From Acidobacteriota bacterium (GTDB taxonomy: Bacteria; Acidobacteriota; Terriglobia; Terriglobales; Acidobacteriaceae): a stretch of 55,959 nucleotides of DNA. Both the position numbers and the translations under genes were made by a program. Location: positions 1 to 55,959 of the forward strand of contig JAJZAL010000009.1 in the NCBI GenBank assembly GCA_021799405.1, given 5' to 3'. The notes under the pieces are model-generated. The model was not told where the DNA came from. It ran no database searches and saw only the letters and a program-made list of their open reading frames with translations. Shown in pieces: positions 1-7,098 of this stretch (positions within the stretch are counted from its first letter, which is position 1; each line of letters begins with the position of its first letter).

Positions 1-386
1 CGCCCTTCTTTGGCTCCAACTACGCTTTGACAACGCAGTTATGCCATGAAATGACGGCCTTTCCAATCACTTTTCTTCATTCCACCCGCCGCTCTCGACA
101 ACTTGCCTGTGAGAAATGAGGGCTAGACCGCTTGAAAATCGACAAATCATTTGTGCAGCAAATAACAAGCGGCGGTTCGAATGTGATTGTGCGTGCAATT
201 ATTGATCTCGCTCACAACCTCGGAATGAGTGTGACCGCAGAGGGCGTGGAGACAGAAGTGCAGTACCAGGAACTCCTAAGGGTGAACTGTGATCTGCTGC
301 AGGGATTTTTCTTCGGTACTCCCGCCCCCGCTGCGGATATCACGCGCTTTCTAACATCGGATGATGCAATGGCAAGAGATATCTGA
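1..386 (+). pseudogene. Decayed EAL-domain (c-di-GMP phosphodiesterase) C-terminal remnant
   Basis: From 120 onward one frame reads GLDRLKIDKSFV, then AEGVET and LLQGFFFG, which are the late conserved blocks of EAL domains (family knowledge). The in-frame stop at 117-119 blocks any longer protein. Further up, positions 9-35 read FGSNYALTT, resembling the FGTGYSSL block, and 94-111 read LDNLPV in another frame. Joining 9-35, 94-111 and 126 onward would restore a normal EAL stretch, with 58 and 14 extra bases (72 in total) lying between the pieces. No catalytic EAL motif is in the window, because the 5' part lies outside. I read this as a broken gene, although sequencing error or a window-edge effect is possible. 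Confidence 0.6.
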
Positions 387-456
387 GACCGGAGCATCGC
401 TCAACGCCATGTTTCTCGTGAGCGGTGAACGCTTCCGGACCCCACCGCTTAAGGCG

Positions 457-1104
457 TCAAGAGGATGGCCTCGCCATGGGAAGGTGCCAGCCGCGAAATA
501 TTGCCATTAGGCGAAGCCCGAGGCATAGCGCCAATCCGATGAGCATTCCCACAAAAGGCGGAAAGTGAAGCCAATACCCCGTCACAACAGCGGCTCCCGC
601 CGCGAGCGCGGCGACAGCATAAAGATCAGACTGCAGGACGAATGGTATCTGATTAACCAGTACGTCGCGGATCATTCCCCCTCCGATTCCTGTCAACATG
701 CCAAGCAGTGCAGCCATCACCGGATTCAACCCCGCTGCAAGCGCTTTCTGCGTCCCAGTAACAGCAAACACCGCAAGGCCCGCGGCGTCTAAAACCAGAA
801 TCAGCTTGCCCTGAACGTTAATCCTGCGACTCCAAAGAAACACGACAAGCGCAGCCAATAACGAAATCCAGAGATACTCTAACCTGATGAGCGCGGCGGG
901 CGGCACCGCACCAATCAGGATGTCGCGAGTAATTCCGCCGGCGTTGCCGGTGACAAATGCGAGGACCATCAGCCCGAAAACATCAAACCTGTGCTTGACT
1001 CCAGCGACCGCGCCACTCAATGCAAAGACGAAGGTGCCGACTAAGTCGAGCGCGACCGCGAATGCTCCCAGCAGGTGGTGTCCTTCCGACAGCATAGTGC
1101 TCAT
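457..1104 (-). CDS. TRIC/UPF0126-family inner-membrane channel protein (YicG-like)
   Basis: An integral membrane protein of about 215 residues with two internally similar halves. Each half carries a glycine-rich signature: ALSGAVAGVKHRFD then GNAGGITRDILIG in the first, and AVTGTQKALAAG then GIGGGMIRDVLVN in the second. This duplicated three-helix pattern defines the UPF0126 family, whose members are prokaryotic relatives of trimeric intracellular cation channels; six to seven membrane spans are visible. I chose the ATG at 1104 because it overlaps the stop of the upstream amidohydrolase as ATGA and has a GGATGG-type ribosome site; an in-frame ATG at 1116 is the alternative. The overlap implies translational coupling. 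The transported ion is not evident. Confidence 0.85.
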   Translation of the reverse strand: MSTMLSEGHHLLGAFAVALDLVGTFVFALSGAVAGVKHRFDVFGLMVLAFVTGNAGGITRDILIGAVPPAALIRLEYLWISLLAALVVFLWSRRINVQGKLILVLDAAGLAVFAVTGTQKALAAGLNPVMAALLGMLTGIGGGMIRDVLVNQIPFVLQSDLYAVAALAAGAAVVTGYWLHFPPFVGMLIGLALCLGLRLMAIFRGWHLPMARPSS

Positions 1105-2360
1105 GCTTCCATCCATGCGTGGGCTGCAACCACCAGAGCTTTAACACCCGTCTCCAGCGTGGGGTGCAAGACTGGCGCAAAGCGCGGATTATGGTTCGTC
1201 GGCAACGTATTCAACTTGCCCTCACGTTTCGCCTTCGCATAAGTCTCAGGATCTGCTCCACCAATAAACCAGTAGACAGCCGGGACATGCCATTGAGTGC
1301 CGAAACACCCAAAATCCTCGCTCGCCATGGTTGGCTTTGTCTGCTCAATGGCTCCCTCCGGGAACGATTGACGGAAAGCATCCACGACCTTCTTTGTCGC
1401 AACAGGATCATTCGTCACCAGGGAGTACTGATCGAGCGGAGTGATCTCAGGCTTTCTTGGAGCACCCGCTGCCTGGGCCTCGGCATTCACAATGCGTGTA
1501 ATTGACTCCAGAACGCGCTTCCGAACACCTTCGTCAAAAGTTCTGACGTTCAACTTGATGATCGCCTCATCCGGAATCACGTTTTCCTTCGTTCCGGCCT
1601 GCAACGACCCCACCGTCAGGACTGCACTGTCTGTTGGCGCCACTTCTCTTGAAACAATAGTCTGCAGCCGCAGTACGGTGGAAGCGGCCATTACAACAGG
1701 ATCGATACTGGCTTCCGGCATGGATCCATGCGCCCCACGCCCAAACATCCGAATTTGTAGACTGTCGGCTGCGGAAGTGACAACACCGTCACGCCAATCG
1801 ATCTTTCCGGAAGGCAGGCTCATCACATGCTGACCAAGCACAACGTCGGGCTTTGGGAACCTTTCAAACAGGCCATCATCGATCATGGCCTGCGCTCCCT
1901 GCCCAATTTCCTCGCCGGGCTGAAACACCACTAACAGTGTGCCTGTCCAGGCTTCACGCACCTTGGCAAACAAACTCGCAGCTCCCATCAAACACGCTAC
2001 GTGCATGTCATGGCCGCAGGAATGCGCAATCGGCACTTCCACTCCGTCGGGCCCCGTGCCAACGGCCTTACTCGCGTAGGCAAGCCCAGTCGTCTCCTGA
2101 ATGGGCAATGCATCCATGTCGGCGCGCAGCATCACGGTGGAACCATTGCCGTTACGTAATAAGCCGACAACCCCCGTCTTGCCGACTTCCGCGGTTACGT
2201 CAAATCCGAGCGCTTTCAGATGGGTCTCTGCAATTCTCGCCGTCCGGGTTTCCTGCATCGACAATTCAGGGTGAGAGTGGATGTCCTTGTACGTGGCCTC
2301 CAACTCAGGGACAAGGGTGTCAAGATTTGCAAGAAGTGAATCCAGCCGATTGCTATCCAT
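1101..2360 (-). CDS. M20D-family amidohydrolase (hippurate/N-acyl-amino-acid hydrolase type)
   Basis: A cytoplasmic metallopeptidase-fold amidohydrolase of 419 residues, the usual length for the M20D/AmaA/HipO group. It hydrolyses N-acyl or related amide bonds of amino acids, but the exact substrate cannot be read from sequence. Visible landmarks are HSHPELSMQE near the N-terminus, MLRADMDALPI, the metal-binding HSCGHDMHVA segment, and FQPGEEIGQGA. The dimerisation lid follows (GRGAHGSMPEASIDPV) and ASEDFGCF lies near the C-terminus. There is no signal peptide. The ATG at 2360 follows AGAGGAAG at good spacing. It is the first gene of a two-gene unit with the TRIC-like channel. Confidence 0.9.
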   Translation of the reverse strand: MDSNRLDSLLANLDTLVPELEATYKDIHSHPELSMQETRTARIAETHLKALGFDVTAEVGKTGVVGLLRNGNGSTVMLRADMDALPIQETTGLAYASKAVGTGPDGVEVPIAHSCGHDMHVACLMGAASLFAKVREAWTGTLLVVFQPGEEIGQGAQAMIDDGLFERFPKPDVVLGQHVMSLPSGKIDWRDGVVTSAADSLQIRMFGRGAHGSMPEASIDPVVMAASTVLRLQTIVSREVAPTDSAVLTVGSLQAGTKENVIPDEAIIKLNVRTFDEGVRKRVLESITRIVNAEAQAAGAPRKPEITPLDQYSLVTNDPVATKKVVDAFRQSFPEGAIEQTKPTMASEDFGCFGTQWHVPAVYWFIGGADPETYAKAKREGKLNTLPTNHNPRFAPVLHPTLETGVKALVVAAHAWMEA

Positions 2361-2586
2361 ACTGCTTCCTCTTTTTTCTTCAGCGGCATTGTCGTTTCAT
2401 GGGATGAGGTTTGTCGAGCAACGAGTGGTCTCCGGCTGTGGCAATGTCGCTGAAACTTCAAGCCTAGCCAACTTTTCGGGAGTAATTCTGCTTTCGCGAA
2501 TAGCGGCGCAGCTGAACGATGGAACAAGGAGTTCATTTCGGGTAAGCGGTAACACCGGAGTTCAGAATCGCCGCGCACAAGACCGA

Positions 2587-3138
2587 TCAGTGGATGTCGG
2601 AGTAACCACCCCATGCGCCACAAACACGACAGCGGAACGCATACGCAGTCGGCCCCGCATCCTTGTCCAAACTCTTCATGTAACTGGACAGTTCCTCTCC
2701 AGAAAACCCAGATTCCCCCGCGATTGCCTCATAGAGGCGCGGATCAAGGGTCCGCAATACCGCCGCACCAACCGGGGAAATGAATTCGGCCGCATCGCCG
2801 CAGTGTGTGTACCATCTCTCTTCTTGCCAACCGCTGAATGACGGCGTACGAAAGCAAACCTCTTCTATAACGAAGTCAGGAACAGCATCCCAGCGACCAT
2901 AATCGCCGACCGCTTCGGGGTCGACAAATTCAGCACCAAAAAGACGGTGGGCCGTTCCGTTGGAGATGCACCATGGGCACAAAGCATTACTGAGATCGCG
3001 TTCGGAATTCACGGCCCCCGTGTAGATAAATCCACGATTCTGATTGCATGACTGACACTCCACATCGGAAATGACAATTGAACCCGAAGTGATCGGATTG
3101 GGATGATATTTGAAGATTGGCAACGGGGCTTGGTTCAC
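2587..3138 (-). CDS. CbrC family protein (UPF0167)
   Basis: A 183-residue soluble protein resembling the CbrC/UPF0167 family (E. coli CbrC is tied to colicin E2 tolerance through the CreBC regulon; the biochemical role is unknown). It begins with the family-typical LPIFKYHPNPI. CxxC pairs follow (VECQSCNQ, ALCPWCI), then AEFVDPEAVGDYG and WYTHCGDAAEFI, and it ends with FRCRVCGAWGGYSD, so zinc binding is likely. The start is a GTG with GGAG upstream. It is separated from its neighbours on both sides and is probably monocistronic. Confidence 0.85.
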   Translation of the reverse strand: MNQAPLPIFKYHPNPITSGSIVISDVECQSCNQNRGFIYTGAVNSERDLSNALCPWCISNGTAHRLFGAEFVDPEAVGDYGRWDAVPDFVIEEVCFRTPSFSGWQEERWYTHCGDAAEFISPVGAAVLRTLDPRLYEAIAGESGFSGEELSSYMKSLDKDAGPTAYAFRCRVCGAWGGYSDIH

Positions 3139-3541
3139 ATTCCACTCCGCTATTCAGGATAAGTCGTGCGTTGGAGGGCGATTGGTCGTCTAACGGGAAG
3201 CCCTTCATCGCGAGCGCCCTTTTCCCTTTGACCATGCCGTCTCAGCCAACGGAATTCTACCGGTAAAGAAACCGCCTGGGAAACGGGGATCCATCCCGCG
3301 ATCCCTCGAAGGGAGTCAACGAGTGCATTATCGTCACTCATCCAGGTAGACGCCCGGCCCATCACCCCGTTTTGAACCCACACCATGGGGAACGGCATGT
3401 GCTTTCGGCTAAGCTGGTTTCAATTAGTGCGCCGGACGAGGAATCTCTCCCATTCATGGGCTCCAGATTTTCGTGCTTTTTCTCAAGAGTTCATCCGCCA
3501 ACCGCAAAGCGCCCGGATTCGGCGGGAGTAAGGCTTTCAAT
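3139..3541. other. Intergenic stretch without a convincing gene
   Basis: About 400 bases between the end of higA and the GTG start of the CbrC gene. Open frames here have no recognisable protein content. The only structure I see is one copy of the ~60 bp dispersed repeat at 3338-3396. Confidence 0.5.
3338..3396 (+). repeat. Dispersed ~60 bp repeat, copy 1
   Basis: Starts TCATCCAGGTAGACG, has the core CCCGGCCCATC, and ends GGGGAACGGC. It matches 4402-4461 in the same orientation at roughly five positions in six, with a one-base indel. The hairpin-forming arms are less perfect here than in copy 2. The two copies bracket the higBA operon. Confidence 0.75.
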
Positions 3542-4033
3542 TCAAGATACGACTGTCTTTCTCTTGCGGCCGGTGCTCGCTACCCCTCGTTTTGTGTTCG
3601 ACGCTCGAAGCGAAGAGGACTTGTGGAAGGAGCGTGCATGTGTACGGTTGCGCGCAGCAGGTTTAGCAGAGCCAATCAATGCGTCTGCCGAGATTCCCAG
3701 GTCGGACTTCAGTCGCCGAACCATTTCCAACGTTAGGCTCCGCCTCCGGTTCAGAACTTCCGATACCCTTGCACGACTCCCGATCATTGGCTCCAGATCT
3801 TTTCGGGTCAGCCCTTGTTGTTCCATGCGGAACTGGATCGCTGTGATCGGGTCGGGGGCCTCCATTACAAAGTGTTTAGCTTCATAGGCGTCTACAAGAG
3901 TAGCGAGTACATCTAGTTCATCCCCTTCAGGCGTGCCCGGGGCTGCGCTGATGAGTTGCCCAATTCGAGCTACTGCGCGTTCGTGATCTTTCTCGCTTCT
4001 AATGGGATGGATTGGTATAGCGTTGCTTTTCAT
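3542..4033 (-). CDS. higA: HigA-type antitoxin with Xre/Cro helix-turn-helix
   Basis: A 163-residue DNA-binding antitoxin of the COG5499/HigA family. The N-terminal half (PIRSEKDHERAVARIGQLI...GTPEGDELDVLATLVDAYEAKHF) is the family-specific region. The HTH follows: AIQFRMEQQGLTRKDLEPMIGSRARVSEVLNRRRSLTLEMVRRL. I use the ATG encoding MKSNAIPIHP; it overlaps the end of higB by about 35 bases, the usual toxin-first order of this family. Residues after ...GISADALIG form an extra basic Arg/Lys/Ser-rich tail of about 40 residues that canonical members lack. The tail may be read-through into degenerate DNA. It should neutralise HigB and repress the operon. Confidence 0.85.
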   Translation of the reverse strand: MKSNAIPIHPIRSEKDHERAVARIGQLISAAPGTPEGDELDVLATLVDAYEAKHFVMEAPDPITAIQFRMEQQGLTRKDLEPMIGSRARVSEVLNRRRSLTLEMVRRLKSDLGISADALIGSAKPAARNRTHARSFHKSSSLRASNTKRGVASTGRKRKTVVS

Positions 4034-4346
4034 ATTCCACTTTCTCTGCGTCGATTCGGTCATACTCCTTATGCGTCCCAATCCACTTGATCAGAAGCAC
4101 TTGGTAGTGATAGTTGATTGCAACGACCAGCCGGTAATCATTTCCCTTGATGTTGAATACGACGCGTTCTGATGAGACTATGCTGGCCGATCCGTACTGC
4201 GCCTTGAGCTCCGCAGAGCTTTTCCATTTCGCCTTCGCGGCTTCCGCGTACCAGGCATCCAGCTGATCTTTCACGGCCCTTTGGAGCTTACGCTCCACTC
4301 TGTTCTGGACGAAATCGGTCAGGGTGCCGCGTGCGATCACTCTCAC
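3999..4346 (-). CDS. higB: HigB-type mRNA interferase toxin (RelE superfamily)
   Basis: A 115-residue toxin of the HigB_toxin family: VIARGTLTDFV at the start, KAQYGSASIVSSERVVFNIKGNDYRLVVAINYHYQ in the centre, and LIKWIGTHKEYDRID at the end. These are the diagnostic blocks, including the conserved GNDYRLV and GTHxEYD. The family cleaves mRNA in the ribosome context when the antitoxin is lost. I place the start at the GTG giving VRVIARG; frames extending further upstream run into the repeat copy at 4402-4461 and are not family-like. It is followed with overlap by higA. Confidence 0.85.
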   Translation of the reverse strand: MRVIARGTLTDFVQNRVERKLQRAVKDQLDAWYAEAAKAKWKSSAELKAQYGSASIVSSERVVFNIKGNDYRLVVAINYHYQVLLIKWIGTHKEYDRIDAEKVEYEKQRYTNPSH

Positions 4347-4401
4347 ACTGCTAAATATAGCATGCTCCCACTGTGGGAGCAATGCTGATCTTGGGACACA
4401 G

Positions 4402-4461
4402 TCATCCACGTGGACCCCCGGCCCATCGCCCCGTTCCGAAACCCACACCTTGCGGAACGGC
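4402..4461 (+). repeat. Dispersed ~60 bp repeat, copy 2, with 8-bp hairpin arms
   Basis: A direct copy of 3338-3396. It contains a perfect inverted repeat, CCGTTCCG then CGGAACGG, separated by 14 bases, so it can fold as a REP-like hairpin. It sits just upstream of the higB start and could overlap that promoter. Confidence 0.75.
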
Positions 4462-4497
4462 CGGATCGATGAGATCCGGGCATTGATTTTGTGTGGT

Positions 4498-4692
4498 TTA
4501 GCGGGGCGGTTCTTCCGCCCCTTTTGGAACAGTGCTGAGGCGGAGCTTGAGAGTCCGGGTGTAGAGGGAGCTGGTCAGCATCTGTTCGACGGCGAAGTCG
4601 AGGGTGATTGCAGGACCGGCGGCGTACCAGGTTCCGTATCCGGCTCCGAGCAGCAGCCCGGCGACGAAGCAACTTATGCTCTTTGCCTTCAT
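4498..4692 (-). CDS. Small membrane or exported protein, unknown function
   Basis: A 64-residue protein starting MKAKSISCFVAGLLLGAGYGTWYAAGP, which is one hydrophobic segment or signal anchor. A short polar region, ITLDFAVEQMLTSSLYTR, and a basic tail follow. I recognise no family. Support comes from context: its ATG overlaps the TGA of the upstream recombinase (ATGA), so the two should be translated together. It is the last gene of the three-gene RHH-recombinase-membrane-protein cassette. Confidence 0.5.
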   Translation of the reverse strand: MKAKSISCFVAGLLLGAGYGTWYAAGPAITLDFAVEQMLTSSLYTRTLKLRLSTVPKGAEEPPR

Positions 4693-5276
4693 GCTGATTT
4701 CCCCACGCTGTTGCGCAGCACACGATGCACTGTGGTTCTCGATATGGAGTGAAGCTTCGCGATCTGGTTGAGGCTCATGCCCTGGGCATGCGCCGTGCGG
4801 ATGGAATCACTGTCGATATCCAGTGGGCGCCGTCCAATGTGCCGCCCTTCGAGCCGGGCCCGCCGCATGCCGGCGCGCACCCGCTCGATGATCAGGTTGC
4901 GCTCCAGCTCCGCGATGGCGCCGATGATGACCACCACGGCACGGCCCAGCGGGCCGCCCGTGTCGATCTGTTCGCGGAAGCTGACGAACTCGATGTTGAG
5001 CCGGTTCAGCTCGTCGAGGATTTCCAGGAAGTGTTTGACCGACCGGGCGATGCGGTCCGACGCCCAGACCAGTACGATGTCGAAACGGCCGCGACGGGCC
5101 TCCTTCATCATCTCGTCCAGTCCCGGCCGGCGGGCCTTCACCCCGCTGATCCGGTCCGTATACTCGGCCACGATCTCGTAACCGCGCTGGGCAGCCAGTT
5201 GGCGAAGATCGTGCAGCTGGGTCTCGGGGTGCTGATCTACCGTCGAGACCCTCATATATAGGACGGCGCGCTTCAC
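4689..5276 (-). CDS. Serine recombinase (resolvase/invertase family)
   Basis: A 195-residue site-specific recombinase of normal resolvase length. The N-terminal catalytic domain shows the nucleophile serine in LYMRVSTVDQ (Ser11), then QLHDLRQLAAQRGY and DRISGVKARRPGLDEMM. It continues with LVWASDRIARSVKHFL and IIGAIAELERNLIIERVRAGM (the long helix E). The C-terminal helix-turn-helix (residues ~150-190) reads GMSLNQIAKLHSISRTTVHRVL. The start is a GTG overlapping the RHH gene's TGA as GTGA, so the genes are coupled. No res site or inverted-repeat pair is evident next to it. It could act as a plasmid or element multimer resolvase; the role is inferred from family. Confidence 0.9.
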   Translation of the reverse strand: MKRAVLYMRVSTVDQHPETQLHDLRQLAAQRGYEIVAEYTDRISGVKARRPGLDEMMKEARRGRFDIVLVWASDRIARSVKHFLEILDELNRLNIEFVSFREQIDTGGPLGRAVVVIIGAIAELERNLIIERVRAGMRRARLEGRHIGRRPLDIDSDSIRTAHAQGMSLNQIAKLHSISRTTVHRVLRNSVGKSA

Positions 5277-5461
5277 TTGCGCCGCCCCTTCGGTTTCGGG
5301 GAGTGCTTGACGACGTAGTTCTCGATAAACTCCAAGAGCACGTCGGTCATGTTCTGGCCCTGCTGGGCCGTGGCCGCTTTAAACGAGTTGTGAAGATCGA
5401 CGGGAACGTTCAGGTTCATTCTTTTCACCTGCGGTTCTTCAGCTTTTCTGATCCTGCTCAC
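5273..5461 (-). CDS. Ribbon-helix-helix protein, ParG/CopG-like
   Basis: A 62-residue protein with a basic flexible N-terminus followed by KRMNLNVPVDLHNSFKAATAQQGQNMTDVLLEFIENYVVKH. That is a beta-strand plus two helices, as in ParG and other RHH partition or repressor proteins. The GTG start follows GGAAGGGAG. No ParA/ParF ATPase is next to it; the coupled partner is the serine recombinase instead. RHH dimers usually bind short repeated boxes, and ACTC boxes of the kind reported for ParG of plasmid TP228 occur upstream at 5495-5498 and at 5803-5821. Confidence 0.75.
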   Translation of the reverse strand: MSRIRKAEEPQVKRMNLNVPVDLHNSFKAATAQQGQNMTDVLLEFIENYVVKHSPKPKGRRK

Positions 5462-5481
5462 CTCCCTTCCACGGAGATGAG

Positions 5482-5498
5482 CTTATAAGGTTATGAGT
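5482..5498 (-). promoter_or_regulatory. Putative operator upstream of the RHH-recombinase cassette
   Basis: Upstream of the RHH gene is the palindrome CTTATAAG (5482-5489) next to TTATGAGTAG, which holds an ACTC box on the minus strand at 5495-5498. The location suits autoregulation by the RHH protein. This is inferred from position and motif only. Confidence 0.35.
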
Positions 5499-5514
5499 AG
5501 GGATGCCAGCGGCT

Positions 5515-5808
5515 TCAGGCCGCCCAGGCATCCTGGCAGATAAAGACAAGCAGGGCCATGTCCTCGAAGCGAACTTCGAGCGCCGCGGCCACGGAACGCA
5601 ACCGTGCCGAACCATCCGAGAACAGATCCTCCGGAAGATACCCGGCCTCGATTGCGGCCCATTCCGAGGACTCGATGCCGGCCAGATGGGCAGCTTCTTC
5701 CTGCGACCGGCCAACAGCCTCACGGCGATCCTCGATCATGCCGGCAAAGATCTGCCTCCAGGCCTGGCTGCGGACCGAGGGGTTGAGCGCGGGAAACAAC
5801 ATACTCAT
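5515..5808 (-). CDS. Small Xre-like helix-turn-helix regulator
   Basis: A 97-residue protein whose centre (EAVGRSQEEAAHLAGIESSEWAAIEAGYLPED) fits an Xre/Cro HTH. The tail ARLRSVAAALEVRFEDMALLVF is the usual helical end. The ATG at 5808 lies among three ACTC boxes, with an inverted repeat just upstream, so the gene is probably autoregulated or controlled by the RHH protein. It reads in the same direction as the RHH gene but is separated from it by ~50 bases holding the putative RHH operator. It faces away from the small plus-strand gene at 5862. Confidence 0.65.
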   Translation of the reverse strand: MSMLFPALNPSVRSQAWRQIFAGMIEDRREAVGRSQEEAAHLAGIESSEWAAIEAGYLPEDLFSDGSARLRSVAAALEVRFEDMALLVFICQDAWAA

Positions 5809-5840
5809 ATACTCACTACTCCTGACAGGAACACCCTGTC
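5803..5840 (-). promoter_or_regulatory. Promoter/operator region: three ACTC boxes and a TGACAGG inverted repeat
   Basis: ACTC occurs at 5803-5806, 5811-5814 and 5818-5821, spaced 8 and 7 bases apart. A perfect inverted repeat TGACAGG-N5-CCTGTCA follows at 5823-5841. Read on the minus strand, its outer arm supplies TTGACA, a consensus -35 element for the Xre gene, so a protein on the palindrome would block that promoter. Confidence 0.55.
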
Positions 5841-5861
5841 AAGTGAACCCAGGGCGCGCCG

Positions 5862-6116
5862 ATGAAATTTACCATGAGTATGTACTTACGGAGTCTGTCC
5901 ACCAAAACCACAGCCGCCACTCCGGCCAGTCAGGACTCCCTCACCACCATCCTCTCGCTGCTGACCGATGTGCATGACGCGCAGCTGGGAACATGGTCCG
6001 TCGACAAGACCCAGGACCCCAAGGTCATGACCTTCAAGCGCCTGGACGGCACTGTCCTCGCCACCTTCCAGGTGGCCGAGGACTCCAACTCGGCTGCGCG
6101 CACCGCAACCACATAG
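5862..6116 (+). CDS. Hypothetical small protein
   Basis: An 84-residue plausible reading frame, divergent from the Xre gene. It has LTTILSLLTDVHDAQLGTWSVDKTQDPKVMTFKRLDGTVLATFQV, which looks like real protein (alternating hydrophobic pattern, charged turns) but matches no family I know. In-frame ATG codons occur at residues 1, 4 and 6, and the ribosome site is weak. It shares the intergenic operator region with the Xre gene. Confidence 0.35.
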   Translation: MKFTMSMYLRSLSTKTTAATPASQDSLTTILSLLTDVHDAQLGTWSVDKTQDPKVMTFKRLDGTVLATFQVAEDSNSAARTATT

Positions 6117-6302
6117 CCCGTATTCATGAGCCAGAACCTCGACATCACCAGGGTTCCCTCGCCTGCCGAAGACAGGAAAACCTCGCGCGCGGACGGGGGC
6201 CCGGCAGACCGTTACGCACCCCCGGCCGGGCACTCACAAAAAAGTTCCCCCAGGCCGTTTCCGAGGGGCCGATCGTACTTCGACTTTGTGACACTCTCAG
6301 GC

Positions 6303-6322
6303 GGGGGAACACATGTTCCCCC
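6303..6322. promoter_or_regulatory. Palindrome GGGGGAACA-CA-TGTTCCCCC
   Basis: Perfect 9-bp arms around CA. The core fits GAAC-N4-GTTC, the form of LexA boxes in Gram-positive and some other phyla (known). An extra GTTCCCCC half-site lies at about 6243-6253. No clear gene starts just downstream, so its target is unknown. Confidence 0.4.
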
Positions 6323-6590
6323 ATCAAGCATTGACACTTTAAGACGATTACGCACCCCAAATCGCTTCGGCAGAGCCGCTCTAGTATCGACAAACATCTG
6401 CGTAACGGTGAGTGTGTGCCATATATGGTGCAGGATTCCGGAGGATGAATCCTGTCGAATCCGGCCGAACAATGGCTTGTTCGTCGTTATGATTTCCCCG
6501 CCGGAAGTTCTGACCGCAACACGGGTCGATCCCGGCAACCAGATCGACCATGCTTATCGATCAGACTTTCATTCTCTGCCGGATAGAGAG

Positions 6591-6610
6591 ATGAATGAAT
6601 GAATGAATGA
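6591..6610 (+). repeat. Tetranucleotide repeat (ATGA)x5
   Basis: Five perfect copies of ATGA in a non-coding region. It is a short simple-sequence repeat with no evident effect on a reading frame. Confidence 0.8.
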
Positions 6611-6724
6611 TTCACGGTTTCGACTCTGACGCCGCCCGCCTTTTAAGGCCGCGCGCATCCAACGATCCCACCACGGTGCTGGGTGATTCCCTTCCCGGCC
6701 CCGCCCGGGCAAACATGTCGCCTG

Positions 6725-6764
6725 GCGCAATCATGTTTTTGATTGCGCGCGACCCAAAGCGCGC
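6725..6764. repeat. Tandem strong hairpins
   Basis: GCGCAATCA (6725-6733) pairs with TGATTGCGC (6740-6748) across a six-base loop. Two GCGCGC blocks (6745-6750 and 6759-6764) form an overlapping second hairpin. There is no T-run, so this is not a classical terminator; it may be a REP-like element. Confidence 0.6.
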
Positions 6765-7098
6765 GCTGTATCTTTCGCCCGGAAATGGGCACACAGGCAT
6801 TTACTGAATTGCAAGGCATCACTTCACGAGAATCCACGCCGCTGGAGTTACCCCACCGCTTGGTCCTGTTTCCAGCCGAATCACCCAAGGTGCCGTAACA
6901 CCGGGATGAGGCTAGCCAAGGATGTTTCTGTCATATCAAAGCATGAAAGAATCGCATGTCTTCCGCTCAATGTCCTGCGGCTATTCATCATCTCTCGACT
7001 TCATTAATTTCTAGCTCATTGAATACTGATCTGACGTTTTGCCTGCATGAAGCCTGCTCCAGCCTGGCGAGAATTAGCGATCGGAACCGCTGGAAAGA

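Larger units (their letters stand above)
6117..7098. other. Hairpin-rich gene-poor region
   Basis: Nearly 1 kb without a convincing gene. It contains a 9-bp palindrome at 6303-6322, five tandem copies of ATGA at 6591-6610, and a cluster of stable inverted repeats at 6725-6764. Frames across it have mixed composition and no family signature. Confidence 0.5.

Noticed and set aside
6126..6602. Plus-strand frame of 158 codons
   Set aside because: No family match, odd composition changes along its length, and it crosses the palindrome at 6303-6322.
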